40,641 nucleotides of DNA from JBAVQS01 sp049694275 (GTDB lineage: Bacteria; Chloroflexota; Anaerolineae; UBA4142; SHND01), in the NCBI GenBank assembly GCA_049694275.1, contig JBAVQS010000291.1, positions 1-40,641 on the forward strand. The letters run 5' to 3'. The position numbers and the translations under genes were made by a program. Below are positions 14,985-24,156 of this stretch, one piece after another. How positions within the stretch are numbered: the first letter of the stretch is position 1; every line of letters begins with the position of its first letter. The notes beneath the pieces are model-generated. The model worked only from the letters and a program-made list of their open reading frames with translations, had not been told where the DNA came from and ran no database searches.

Positions 14985-15043
14985 GAGTGATTCCTTTCAT
15001 TTCCCTCTCGCCGTTCCACGTGCGGGTGAGAGGAAAGATAAAG

Positions 15044-15574
15044 TTATTCTTGTGCACTTTCCAGAATAGAATACAAAAGCTCGAGCAAGACGTACTTGAC
15101 GCTCTCTTTTTTGGTGGCAACGCACGGTAGCACTTTGACATTACCATCCAGGCCGAGCGCAATTTTCAAATCCTCAGGTGACCAGGCATCGGGGTCATCC
15201 TGTTTGTTAGCGGCGACGACAAAGGGCGTGTCGCTGTAGCTGCGGAAGGTATCCAGAATCTGGCGCGCTTCGCGAAAGGTTTCGGGGCGCACGCTATCGA
15301 CGATGACGACAAAGCCGAGCATGCCCTCGGACAGGATCTCCCACATGAAATCAAAACGACGCTGTCCAGGCGTGCCGAATAAATACAGCACGAGGTCCTT
15401 GTCGATCGTGATGCGTCCAAAATCCATCGCGACGGTCGTTTGTGCTTTAACGGCACGCGTCTCGTCGGATATTTTTCGCTCCGTGCGAACGACCGCAATC
15501 TCGCTGACGCTGCCGATAAACTGCGTCTTGCCAGCGGCGAAGGGGCCGGTCACTACCATCTTGACTGTCTGCAT
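15044..15574 (-). CDS. Small Ras-like (MglA-type) GTPase
   Basis: A 176-residue stand-alone small GTPase. The motifs are G1 TGPFAAGKT (9-17), a G2 region TTVAMDFG (46-53), G3 LFGTPGQRR (65-73), G4 ANKQD (122-126) and G5 CVATK (151-155). The G3 has a threonine before PGQ, as in bacterial Gtr1/MglA-like members, whose usual partners are roadblock domains. Such GTPases act as polarity or signalling switches. The start is uncertain: the ATG at 15574 matches the family start, while a TTG at 15583 overlaps the stop of the DUF4388 gene. Either way the two genes are tightly coupled. No roadblock protein is seen in the window. Confidence 0.88.
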   Translation of the reverse strand: MQTVKMVVTGPFAAGKTQFIGSVSEIAVVRTERKISDETRAVKAQTTVAMDFGRITIDKDLVLYLFGTPGQRRFDFMWEILSEGMLGFVVIVDSVRPETFREARQILDTFRSYSDTPFVVAANKQDDPDAWSPEDLKIALGLDGNVKVLPCVATKKESVKYVLLELLYSILESAQE

Positions 15575-15579
15575 AGGCG

Positions 15580-16407
15580 TCAACGCCGACGGATGCCGTC
15601 AATGATGCGCAGGAGCACACCCTTTGACAGTTTCGCACCTTGTGCCGGCTTGGGCGGAGTGGCTGGGGTAATCGGTTTGGCGGCTTGCGCCTGGCCCATT
15701 TCGATGAGCCCGGCGGCCCGCAGTCCTTGTATCACGCGCCGTATCTGAAATTCGTCCAGGTTGAGCAACTTGGCAACCTCTCGAATGGTCCGGCGCGCAT
15801 TGATGAACGAGATCACCTTCCACTCGTCAACGGATAAACTAATATTGCGCAGGTTCTGGTTGGGACGATCCGCAAAGCGCAAGGCTACGTCGAGGTCAGG
15901 AATTTCGTCGCGCAGTTTTTCCCATTCGTGTTGTCGCCGCCCGCCTTCCATAATGACGTTTTCCAAGTTGAGAGGAACCGTAATGCGCTCTTCCGGGGGA
16001 AGCCGATTTGGCTCGAAATCAAAATTTCCGCTCCCCCAGGTAAAGAGTTGATAGACGCTTTCGAGCAAGTAACTGCGAACGCCCTGAATAATATCGTTCT
16101 GTGAGAGATACCCGTACTGGATCAACAGGAGACCCAATTCCTTATCGGTGTCTACGCGCGAACGCTCACGCACGACCACGGCTTGTTCGGCGGTAATCTT
16201 GCCTACCTTGAGCAAAACATCCGTGAGACGGGCGGGATTCTCGTCAAACGAAGCATGAATCAGCTTGCCTTCGCGGAAAAAGAGATAAGCCGATTCGTTG
16301 CGCCCATTCTCACTGTGAACGCTCAAAGCCCCGGTCTTGTGCGCGAGGTTGATGAGATTCAGCAGCTGGTGAAGCGAAAAATCGCGAAGATTGCCTTTAA
16401 GGGCCAT
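15580..16407 (-). CDS. DUF4388 (PATAN-like) regulatory protein
   Basis: A 275-residue protein. Residues 1 to about 110 match the DUF4388/PatA-N type domain: start MALKGNLRDFSLHQLLNLI, then KTGALSVHS, FREGKLIHASF and a helix with GYLSQNDI. A middle region with LPPEERITVPLNLENVIMEGGRR is typical of the family. The C-terminal part (about 200-250) looks like a winged helix (FINARRTIREVAKLLNLDEFQIRRVIQGLRAAGLI). DUF4388 proteins are usually found beside response regulators and small GTPases. This one heads an operon with a GTPase and a V4R sensor. A strong promoter lies just upstream; the ribosome site is weak. Confidence 0.85.
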   Translation of the reverse strand: MALKGNLRDFSLHQLLNLINLAHKTGALSVHSENGRNESAYLFFREGKLIHASFDENPARLTDVLLKVGKITAEQAVVVRERSRVDTDKELGLLLIQYGYLSQNDIIQGVRSYLLESVYQLFTWGSGNFDFEPNRLPPEERITVPLNLENVIMEGGRRQHEWEKLRDEIPDLDVALRFADRPNQNLRNISLSVDEWKVISFINARRTIREVAKLLNLDEFQIRRVIQGLRAAGLIEMGQAQAAKPITPATPPKPAQGAKLSKGVLLRIIDGIRRR

Positions 16408-16437
16408 AACGATGCCTGCTGTGGACTACTAGGGCTG

Positions 16438-16466
16438 ATTATACCTATCCGGCGCATGCAAGTCAA
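16438..16466 (-). promoter_or_regulatory. Promoter of the DUF4388-GTPase-V4R operon
   Basis: TTGACT (16466-16461) and TATAAT (16443-16438) with a 17-base spacer on the minus strand. Predicted start of transcription is near 16431, about 23 bases before the ATG. Confidence 0.8.
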
Positions 16467-16519
16467 CAGTACCCATAGCACATCAACGCCCCCTATATTA
16501 ACACAATATGCTCATTACG

Positions 16520-16553
16520 AAAAACCGGACTTGTCCCCCTTTAGAAGCCGGTT
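16520..16553 (-). terminator. Terminator of the glycan operon
   Basis: On the minus strand AACCGG and CCGGTT pair, with a further CTT/AAG extension across a bulge, followed by a run of five T. The stem overlaps the TAA of the large GT-C gene. Confidence 0.5.
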
Positions 16554-19311
16554 AGGGTTGGGCAATGACGAATAGGGGGCCGGATGGGGAGAAACGCCGG
16601 AAAGCGGTCGCGCCCTGAGTAATGTTAAACCGGTAGAGCTCCACTCGGGCAATGAGAATGTCGTCGCGATAAAGGTCGAGCGAGGCGCGATAGTTTCCAT
16701 CTCCCAGACTGGTCCGATCGCCGGTCAGCGGGACGGCCTGGCTATCCAGGGTGACTGACGTCAGCCCTTCGCGGAACCCTGCGGTCAGATCAATTGTCCG
16801 GCGTGGGCTGCCGCTCACACTACGCTGCATCAGCGCCTGTTCCTCTTCCGTGCCTTTCGGGGTGCCCCGGACTACCCAATCCCAGCGTAAATTCGCGCCG
16901 GCCGGATTGGCGATCAAACAGCGAATGTTCAGATTTTCGGCGGGGCCGCCCATACAGCGGAGCAACAACGCATTGGAGAGAACAAGCTCCGGTTGGCCGG
17001 TTCCGGCATCCACCCCGGTTTCCATCCAGGGCACAAACAGGGTGGCGTCTTCGGGCAATCGCGTCGCCGGTGTTGTCGCTTGCGTCTCTCCAGGCGCGCT
17101 TTGCGGTGTGATAGCGAGATGGGTGGGAAGCGCGGCCTGCGGGACTTGATAGATCGACAGGCCGGCGGGCAGGTTTAGTGTACGCGATTGCCCTCCAATC
17201 AGCAGGGACACCGTCTGCGGCGTGAGGCTGGCCAGGGCGATGCGCACCTGCCGTGTGGTGGAGGCCGCCGAGAAAGGCTGTGTTCCCGAGATGACCGTGC
17301 TCGCGCTCAGGGTCCAGTCCAATGTCTCAGGAGCAAGCGCCTGGGCGTTCAGGTTGTAGTGAAAGGCGACGTCAGGAGCTCGCGCATACAGGGCGAACTT
17401 GGCATTCGACCACAAAGGCGCACCCCCATACCCACGTCCGGCCGGGTCCTCGCCCCGCGCAAGCAGAGCATAGTCGTACACCTGTCCAGTTGGCTTGTCC
17501 GTCAAATCCCCATAGCCGGTCGCGACCCGCCCGTGGAGCGAAAATGCGCGCAGGCTATAAGCGGCCAGCGCCATCGGGATTTTCTGCACCTCTGGCCGGT
17601 CAGTCAGGAAAACATTAGCGCCCCCCTGGGGGATAGCCCCGGGCAGGTTGAGCAGCTTGAGGTCGTCGGCCGTGAAAAAGACGGGCAGCGGCTTGAAATA
17701 TTGTTCAATCGTCAGCGCAAAGGTAACCAGCGTTACGACATAAAACGCGACGACCAGAACCCAGGTGCCATAATGAAAAAGAGAAGAAGGGGGGCGGGCA
17801 TTGGAGGGCGGAGATTGGGCGCCCGAGACAGTTTGAGCCTGAACGCCTGTAACTTGTGAAGGGTGGGCCGTCATCTGTAGCCAGTCCACGATTCCCTGGA
17901 CGGCAAACGCGAGGAACAGGTATGAAACAATCGTGAGGCTCTTGAGAAAGCCATAGGGATACGGATGAAGAAAGGGGAGGCGAAAGATGGCGAGATACAC
18001 GATCGCCGTCGTAGCGAAAATGTACCAAACCATTCTCCGTTCCTTGTCACGTGCACGCCCAATCAGGCCAAACAGCGAAGCGATGAGTGCCAGGCCAAGA
18101 AGGACTGGCGCGGCAAGGTTCCACAGATGCGCTACCAGGTTGTAAAGGAACGGTGTGGGAATGGCGTGACCGACAATCAGTTCGAGCGTATAGTTCGACA
18201 GCCCGAAGGCGTCCGATAGGGGGATGAATTCGCGCAACCCTGCGGCCAGCGGCTCGCGCCCATAATACTCGCGCAGAAAATCCGAAATGTGGAACAGGGC
18301 CGGAAAACTGAGCAAGGCGCCAAGCGCAAGCAGGGCAATGCCCTGGACCAGTGTGCGCAGGCGGCCCGGACAGACAAGCAAGGCGTACAGCCCGACCAGC
18401 CCCAGGGGCAGGAGCGCGGCGACCAGGGAGGGATGAAAGGTGACGTTGAGCGCAGCCAGGAAAAGACCTGCCAGCGGGAGCGCGCGCCAGTCGCGCGTGA
18501 GCAGAGCCTCCGTGCACAACGTCAGCGCAATGGGCAACAAAGCCAGCGACGCGAGGTGCAACCCGTAATCCCAATAGGTGGCCCACAGTAATAAACCGTT
18601 GAGTGCCAGGAGGGTCGCCGTAGCGAGCGCCGCGCGCGGCGACATTTTCAATGTTGCGCGGAAAAAGAGAAATGGCGAAATTACGCCGAGCGGGCGGAGA
18701 AGCGTGATGAGGACGGTAAAGGAGTCGAACGCCTGTAAATTAAAGATCACGTCGAGCGAGCTGTGCAGATAAGAAAATCCCATCGGGAGCGGCGCAATGT
18801 GCCGCGAGAGGACAACATTGAGCAGCGGGTTCGACGGAGCCTGCGCGAGCGCGCTCGTAGGCAGAGTCCGGAGGGCATCGGCCAGAATGAGGTAAAACTC
18901 GTAATCCCAGTTCTCGCCGATGAGCGTATTGTACCCGTAACGGATGAGGGGCGCAATCCCGGCGAGAAAGACAATGCCCACCACCCCCAGCAAAGCCCAT
19001 TCGGCGCGATCCCAGCGCGCCGAATCCGCCTGGGGCGCGTGGCGCACATGGCGGAGGGCCATGAGGTTGACAATAGTCACGACGATGAGCAGGGCAACGG
19101 TCGCGACGGTCAGATTGAGATTAGCAAAGAGCGCGATATAGTCCCATACGACGAGCAGCGCCATGCCGGCAAAGGGCATAACCAGCACGCGCCAGGGCCG
19201 CAGGGTAGACGTGAGCAACCAGTGGGTAACACCAAAACCCAGGAAAAAGAGGACGGCGGTAAAACCGGCGCCGAGCCCCAGCATTTGCAAGAGCGTGACA
19301 AGCGAGTTCAT
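16552..19311 (-). CDS. Large GT-C-type membrane glycosyltransferase
   Basis: A 919-residue protein. Residues 1 to about 535 hold a dozen or more hydrophobic helices, with an acidic first loop segment (IGENWDYEFYLILADAL) typical of GT-C lipid-linked-sugar transferases. The last 380 residues or so follow the final helix (WVLVVAFYVVTLVTFAL) and form a beta-rich soluble domain, probably extracytoplasmic. I do not recognise the exact family; sequence conservation with PMT/ArnT-type enzymes is weak by eye. It shares an ATGA overlap (19308-19311) with the DUF2304 gene and is the last gene of the operon. It probably moves a sugar from a polyprenol carrier onto a surface target. The order GT2 - DUF2304 - GT-C suggests the GT2 makes its donor. 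Confidence 0.72.
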   Translation of the reverse strand: MNSLVTLLQMLGLGAGFTAVLFFLGFGVTHWLLTSTLRPWRVLVMPFAGMALLVVWDYIALFANLNLTVATVALLIVVTIVNLMALRHVRHAPQADSARWDRAEWALLGVVGIVFLAGIAPLIRYGYNTLIGENWDYEFYLILADALRTLPTSALAQAPSNPLLNVVLSRHIAPLPMGFSYLHSSLDVIFNLQAFDSFTVLITLLRPLGVISPFLFFRATLKMSPRAALATATLLALNGLLLWATYWDYGLHLASLALLPIALTLCTEALLTRDWRALPLAGLFLAALNVTFHPSLVAALLPLGLVGLYALLVCPGRLRTLVQGIALLALGALLSFPALFHISDFLREYYGREPLAAGLREFIPLSDAFGLSNYTLELIVGHAIPTPFLYNLVAHLWNLAAPVLLGLALIASLFGLIGRARDKERRMVWYIFATTAIVYLAIFRLPFLHPYPYGFLKSLTIVSYLFLAFAVQGIVDWLQMTAHPSQVTGVQAQTVSGAQSPPSNARPPSSLFHYGTWVLVVAFYVVTLVTFALTIEQYFKPLPVFFTADDLKLLNLPGAIPQGGANVFLTDRPEVQKIPMALAAYSLRAFSLHGRVATGYGDLTDKPTGQVYDYALLARGEDPAGRGYGGAPLWSNAKFALYARAPDVAFHYNLNAQALAPETLDWTLSASTVISGTQPFSAASTTRQVRIALASLTPQTVSLLIGGQSRTLNLPAGLSIYQVPQAALPTHLAITPQSAPGETQATTPATRLPEDATLFVPWMETGVDAGTGQPELVLSNALLLRCMGGPAENLNIRCLIANPAGANLRWDWVVRGTPKGTEEEQALMQRSVSGSPRRTIDLTAGFREGLTSVTLDSQAVPLTGDRTSLGDGNYRASLDLYRDDILIARVELYRFNITQGATAFRRFSPSGPLFVIAQP

Positions 19312-19715
19312 TCAGGACGTTTGGCCGGCGCAGATGAATCGGGATCAGGCGCGGCCGGGTGCGTTTCCCCTTTCGAGTCCTCGCTCTCATGGGCGCTGTG
19401 CACGGCCAGCGCCTGGCTCAGGTCTTTGACCTGGTTCGTCAACGCGCTGATCTTGATGGAATAGTGAATGTTGATAAGGATGAGAAAAAGGACGGCAAAC
19501 AGAAACAGCGTCGTCGTAACGACTTTGGCGCCGATGAGGCGACTCAGCTCGCGCAACAGATCATACCAAATGACGAGCACAAAAATGACAAAGCCGGTGG
19601 CAAACCAGAGCCAGGAATATTCCTCGCGTAACTGGCGGCGGCGGATCAACTCGATAATGGCGATGAAAATTGCCGCGCCGGCAATGAGGGCGAATGCCTG
19701 CTGCTGCGGGGTCAT
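19308..19715 (-). CDS. DUF2304 membrane protein
   Basis: A 135-residue protein with three hydrophobic helices (about 7-24, 34-53 and 65-84), a basic RRRQLREEYSWLWF link and a charged, coiled C-terminal tail (LTNQVKDLSQAL). This is the DUF2304 layout. DUF2304 genes are repeatedly found next to GT2 polyprenol-phosphate sugar transferases in glycan clusters and may help anchor or regulate them; the function is not established. It starts 10 bases after the GT2 stop, and its stop overlaps the GT-C start (ATGA), so translation is coupled. Confidence 0.85.
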   Translation of the reverse strand: MTPQQQAFALIAGAAIFIAIIELIRRRQLREEYSWLWFATGFVIFVLVIWYDLLRELSRLIGAKVVTTTLFLFAVLFLILINIHYSIKISALTNQVKDLSQALAVHSAHESEDSKGETHPAAPDPDSSAPAKRPE

Positions 19716-19725
19716 GCGGTATCTC

Positions 19726-20433
19726 CTACCACCCGTTCTGCCTGCCGCGCAGGAGAACCATGAAAATCGACAGGAACATTTTGAAAACGTAGTACAGGGG
19801 CTTTAACCCGCTGTGCATCGATTTGCCGGTGCTTGCCGGATACATCGTGACCGGGACTTCGACAAAGCGAAAGCCGGCATAGTGGAGCATAATCAATACA
19901 TCGGCATCCGGATAATCGACGGGATACGCCGGGCTGGCATAATATTTGAGCACCCGCCGGTTCAGCGCTTGAAAGCCCGAAGTGGGGTCGGTGATTTGCG
20001 TATGCGTCAGGCCGGAAGCGACGGCGGCAAAGACGCGCATTCCAACCCGTCGCGCCAGCGGGGCCTGGTAGTTTCCGCCGTTGAGAAACCGCGAGCCGAT
20101 GGCGACGTCGGCGCGATCTGCCTGCACTACCGCGAGGAGTCGTGGCAAATCGCCCGCTTCATGCTGGCCGTCCGCATCCATCTGAAGTGCATAGTCATAG
20201 TAGTGCGCGAGCGCGTACTTGTACCCGGTCTGGAGCGCGACGCCATAGCCGAGGTTGAATGGGAGGGAGACGACGTGCGCCCCTGCCGCCTGCGCACAAT
20301 CGGCCGTCTCGTCGCGCGAGCCATCATTCACGACGACGATATCCGTCCCCGGCAGAGCCGCTCGCACCCCTGCCACCACGCGGCCGATGCGTGGCGCCTC
20401 ATTATAAGCCGGAATGATTGTTAATATCTTCAA
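19726..20433 (-). CDS. Family 2 glycosyltransferase, DPM1-like
   Basis: A 235-residue GT-A enzyme. It begins ILTIIPAYNEAPRIG, has the nucleotide-sugar aspartate in VVVNDGSRDETAD, the metal-binding DAD in LQMDADGQHE, and DPTSGFQALNRRVL typical of dolichyl/polyprenol-phosphate mannose or glucose synthases. The C-terminus carries one weakly amphipathic hydrophobic stretch (YVFKMFLSIFMVLL) for membrane contact. It should transfer a sugar from a nucleotide donor to polyprenol phosphate on the cytoplasmic face, feeding the GT-C enzymes of the same operon. It begins five bases after the phosphatase-superfamily gene and is followed closely by DUF2304. Confidence 0.9.
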   Translation of the reverse strand: MKILTIIPAYNEAPRIGRVVAGVRAALPGTDIVVVNDGSRDETADCAQAAGAHVVSLPFNLGYGVALQTGYKYALAHYYDYALQMDADGQHEAGDLPRLLAVVQADRADVAIGSRFLNGGNYQAPLARRVGMRVFAAVASGLTHTQITDPTSGFQALNRRVLKYYASPAYPVDYPDADVLIMLHYAGFRFVEVPVTMYPASTGKSMHSGLKPLYYVFKMFLSIFMVLLRGRQNGW

Positions 20434-20438
20434 GCTTG

Positions 20439-22103
20439 CTAGCCCAGATAGCCGAGCGCCCGCAGGCGTTCGTTAATCTCTTCACTCTCTTGCTCGGAAT
20501 AGACCTCCTGCGATACCTGTCCCTTTGTCTCGCCCTCTGCATAGCGAACCGGCCGGGTGAGCATCAACTCCTCTTGCAGTGCATCCTGTAGAATCTGGCC
20601 GTCGAAATCGCGCAGGAGCGGCGTATCCAAGAGATAAAGGATAGTCGGTAGGAGGTCGACCAGGCGCGCGGAGGCAAGCCGCGTCCCGGCGCGCACCGGC
20701 CCGCCACGCATGAGCAGGGTCCCGTCCATTCGGTGGCCGCCGGAATAGATAAAGCTCGGCTCGGCCACGCGGTTGGAGAGGAATTCCGAAAGCCCCGCGG
20801 CCTGGAACTCGAGGTTACGCGGCATGACAAGGATATCAGGCATCTCTTCCAAAAAGGGGCCGTGGTAAATCTCTTCGCGGCGATAAATATGGTCCGCCAG
20901 CGACCGGCCATCGCGCGGGTGGATGAGCTCGCGCTGCAATTGCTCAATCAACTGGTCACGTAACTGTGTATACTCCGGGCCCGGTGTGACGCTGCCGTGC
21001 GCCTCGCGCCCGCGCACGTTCAAAAAGATCTGCCCAATGTTGCCGACGGAATAGGCGCGAGTGCGCGCCCAGTCGATATTCTGCGCCGAGAGGAAAAACG
21101 TCTTGAGCAGGTTGTACTGGGTTTCTTTGCGCGCCCCAACCGCCGCGCTGCTCAGGCCGAGCCGCGACGCCAGGCGATACAGATTGGTCGGCACCAGCCC
21201 GAGATTGAACAGGAGGTGCTTCAAGCGCGTCGCCGCATCGCTCTTTAATACCAGCCAGCCTTTGTGCAACAGCCACGTGTTTAGGTAGATATAGTCATAG
21301 AGCGGGCCAAACCCGTGGTCGGACATGACGATGACCGTCGTGTTGGGAGCCAGCAGCGCGAGCAGTTTTTCGAGCTCGGCGTCGATCTGTTGATAGATTT
21401 TTAGAATGCCATCGCCATACTCTGCCGCTTCGGCGGGGTTGTGCTTGGGGTGCGTTGGGTCCATCAGATGCCAGAGGGCATGCTGGACCCAGTCGGTCGC
21501 GATATAGTGTACCATGAAAAAGTCGGGCGACTCGCGCTGGTAAATGAGACGCGCCGCCTCAGAGCGGACCCGGATCAGGTCGCGCAGGTCATTCAAGAAG
21601 GGTTCGGCCTGGCCCGGCGCGTAGAACGTCTCCAGGTTCATCCGATAATCGGGGATTGCCTTGAGCAACTCGTCGCGAAACTCGGCCGGATAGGTGTAGG
21701 CGCCGCGATTGGTTGGAGTGAGGAGGCCCGACACGACCACGCCGTTCGTTTTGGGCGGTGGATAGGTCATCGGCACATTGAGCGCACCCACGCGCTTGTC
21801 ATTGGCGGCGAGCAGGTCCCAGAGGGTCGCAGTGCGGATGCGCGTCGAGTTGACCGGGAGCAGTTCGTAGGAATTCTGGCGCTTGTACCACCAGTCGCCG
21901 ACGCCGTGGGCGGCCGGGTTCTTGCCGGTAACAAAGCTGGCCCACGCCGGCCCGGTAATCGGGGGGATCACCGATTCGAGCCGGGCGGTCACGCCCTGCT
22001 CGAAAAAGGTGGCCAGAGTTTTTAGCTTGCCTGCGCGCGCCCACGGCTCGACCAGGTCCATCGTCGCGCCGTCCAATGCAATCACACACACCTTGTAATT
22101 CAT
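20439..22103 (-). CDS. Alkaline-phosphatase-superfamily phosphodiesterase
   Basis: A 554-residue protein of the type I phosphodiesterase / nucleotide pyrophosphatase fold. The metal aspartate Asp11 (VIALDGATMD), the probable nucleophile Thr50 in PPITGPAW, TGKNPAAHGV, and the second metal site VIVMSDHGFG are all visible, with a late SGGHRMDG histidine. There is no signal peptide, so the protein is probably cytosolic. Such proteins are common in Chloroflexota and archaeal glycan clusters, where their substrate is unknown; a phospho-alcohol or nucleotide-sugar linkage is plausible. It sits 51 bases after the upstream GT-C gene and 5 bases before the GT2. Confidence 0.85.
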   Translation of the reverse strand: MNYKVCVIALDGATMDLVEPWARAGKLKTLATFFEQGVTARLESVIPPITGPAWASFVTGKNPAAHGVGDWWYKRQNSYELLPVNSTRIRTATLWDLLAANDKRVGALNVPMTYPPPKTNGVVVSGLLTPTNRGAYTYPAEFRDELLKAIPDYRMNLETFYAPGQAEPFLNDLRDLIRVRSEAARLIYQRESPDFFMVHYIATDWVQHALWHLMDPTHPKHNPAEAAEYGDGILKIYQQIDAELEKLLALLAPNTTVIVMSDHGFGPLYDYIYLNTWLLHKGWLVLKSDAATRLKHLLFNLGLVPTNLYRLASRLGLSSAAVGARKETQYNLLKTFFLSAQNIDWARTRAYSVGNIGQIFLNVRGREAHGSVTPGPEYTQLRDQLIEQLQRELIHPRDGRSLADHIYRREEIYHGPFLEEMPDILVMPRNLEFQAAGLSEFLSNRVAEPSFIYSGGHRMDGTLLMRGGPVRAGTRLASARLVDLLPTILYLLDTPLLRDFDGQILQDALQEELMLTRPVRYAEGETKGQVSQEVYSEQESEEINERLRALGYLG

Positions 22104-22154
22104 AGCACCATCCGCAAAAAGGGTGAAGCGATAATAGCATCGAACCGGAATGTG

Positions 22155-24113
22155 TCAAGTGATACCCGTCAACGTTCGCACAAGGGTCGCCGCGCTGGCG
22201 GCGAGACAGGCGAAACCTAACAGAGAGATAACGACGACGATGGTCACGACCCGCAGGTCGTCTAATCCGGTAAAGTAGAGATACCACTCGTAGAAATCGA
22301 ACTGGGAATAGACCGGTGCAAAGAACCAGCCCCACATCACTTTGGGGTCTGCCGTCGGGAGAGGCGGAATGGCGACATAGCGGGGCATTGCTAGTTCATA
22401 CCCCCCGGCACTCGCGACCAGCGACTGTAGCTGCACGCCCAACTCATCCCCCATCGGGCTCTTGCCAACCGGTTCCGAGCCGAGCGTGACAATATCAACC
22501 GGCGCCCAGCGCGCCTGCCCCGCTGGAATCTGGACGCTATAATTCAGAACACCCTGGTCGTCGGCCGGGAGGCGCTGCGCCTGGAGGGGAACTCCACCGG
22601 AGAGAAAAGCGAGCTGTCGTTTCGGTTTATTCTCCGGGCGATAGTCCAGGGCGGTCAAGGTCAGAGTGGTTGGCCGGTTGAGATCGGATTTGACGACAAG
22701 GGTCGCGCGGGGGGTGAGATACCTGGGGAACAAGTCCTCTTCGGCGGTGCCGAGAAACCCGCGGACCGGCACGATGGCGTTCTGTGAAGAGACCAATCCA
22801 TTCCACCAGCCGCCGAGGTGGTCGGTCAGGAGCGCCCACTGGGCCCGGAGCGGCGAGGCAGACGGCTCAAAATGGCGGCTGCTCTCGCTCGGCTGAATCT
22901 GGATAAAAGTGTCAAAGTTGATGGTTATTCCCAGGAGGTTGACGAACAGGCCCGCGCCAACCAGTAGGATCAGAACGGCGCGACGCACCGGGGCACGCCA
23001 CCATTCCCCGACGATAACGCCCAGGGGAAGAATCCAGAACGGCATGAGCGAAACCAGATAGCGTGGCCCCCATGCCCCGTCGCCGCTCCAGATGAACAGG
23101 CGGGCATGAAAGACGATAAAGGTCACAATGAGCACCAGGCAAAAAAGCGCCTCGGCCATCTGCCGTTTCCAGAAACGCGGAAGCGCAAAAAAGAAAAGCA
23201 GAATCGGCGGGGCATACAGAAAAACGCTCTTGCCACTGCTGAGCAGCAATCCGTACAGTCCGGCCAAGAGAGGAAATGCTTGCTGGTCATCACCGCGCCC
23301 GGTTTGCAGAGGGTCGTGAAACCGGACCCAATTCAAATAGCCGGTCAGCCCGAGTCCAAGCGCGAGCGCAACGACAAAGAGCAAGCCAGGGATTAGAAAC
23401 ATGGGCCAGAGGCGCGCAGGGATACGATGGCTGGCTTTCCATTCTGCGACGAGCGGAGGCAGCTCGAGCGCGAGAAAATAGACGCCGAGCGCAGGGAGGA
23501 CCATTATGCCCTGCAGCTTGACCATCACCGCGAGTCCCGCCGCCAGTCCGGCCACAATCATCCATTTTGCGGAGCGCGTGTCGTGAAATCTCGACGTGCT
23601 ATATCCGGAGAGGACGAAACACAGCGTCAGGAGCGGCTCGCCGTAAAAGGTACGTGCATAAGCCCAGGTGAGAGTGGCAAATGCATAGACGAAGACGAGG
23701 GCGACCGCCGCGCGGGGCGATGCGCCAATACGACGCAACCAGGCGTAAAGTAGCATGCCCGCGAGCGCCGAAATCGACGAATTGAACAGCAGGACCAGCG
23801 CCAGGCGGAGGATGAAATCGCGATAGTGTGGATCGAACGCATCCGCGACTTGATTGGCTAGAACGTAAAAAGGAACCGCGAGTAGCGACGAGCCGACGCC
23901 GGTTCCAGAGTAGAATTGGCCGCCGACGCCGCGATGACCGCCGACGACCGGATATTGCTCCGGATTGGGGATACTGAATTCCCCGCGCGTGACAAAGGAC
24001 TGTGCGACATAGACGATGGATTCTTCGTCGGGGGAATAGGTATGGCCGCTGCCGCTGAGCAGATAGACGGCAAACAGGAACAGCCCGAGCGCGAATGCTT
24101 TGTTCTTGAACAT
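22155..24113 (-). CDS. GT-C (PMT/ArnT-like) membrane glycosyltransferase
   Basis: A 652-residue multi-pass protein. The first loop carries the GT-C acidic motif SPDEESIVYVAQSF, and about ten helices follow to residue 400. Next comes a beta-rich extracytoplasmic region of about 200 residues and a final helix (VVTIVVVISLLGFACLA). It likely transfers a sugar from a polyprenol-phosphate donor outside the cytoplasmic membrane. The ATG at 24113 is chosen because the membrane segment starts right after it; a GTG at 24146 in the same frame would add 11 residues. It lies 43 bases after the three-repeat secreted protein, which may be its substrate, though that is only inferred from order. Confidence 0.78.
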   Translation of the reverse strand: MFKNKAFALGLFLFAVYLLSGSGHTYSPDEESIVYVAQSFVTRGEFSIPNPEQYPVVGGHRGVGGQFYSGTGVGSSLLAVPFYVLANQVADAFDPHYRDFILRLALVLLFNSSISALAGMLLYAWLRRIGASPRAAVALVFVYAFATLTWAYARTFYGEPLLTLCFVLSGYSTSRFHDTRSAKWMIVAGLAAGLAVMVKLQGIMVLPALGVYFLALELPPLVAEWKASHRIPARLWPMFLIPGLLFVVALALGLGLTGYLNWVRFHDPLQTGRGDDQQAFPLLAGLYGLLLSSGKSVFLYAPPILLFFFALPRFWKRQMAEALFCLVLIVTFIVFHARLFIWSGDGAWGPRYLVSLMPFWILPLGVIVGEWWRAPVRRAVLILLVGAGLFVNLLGITINFDTFIQIQPSESSRHFEPSASPLRAQWALLTDHLGGWWNGLVSSQNAIVPVRGFLGTAEEDLFPRYLTPRATLVVKSDLNRPTTLTLTALDYRPENKPKRQLAFLSGGVPLQAQRLPADDQGVLNYSVQIPAGQARWAPVDIVTLGSEPVGKSPMGDELGVQLQSLVASAGGYELAMPRYVAIPPLPTADPKVMWGWFFAPVYSQFDFYEWYLYFTGLDDLRVVTIVVVISLLGFACLAASAATLVRTLTGIT

Positions 24114-24156
24114 CGCCTTACCGGCGGCGATTTTACGATCTCCCACCTTCTCTATG

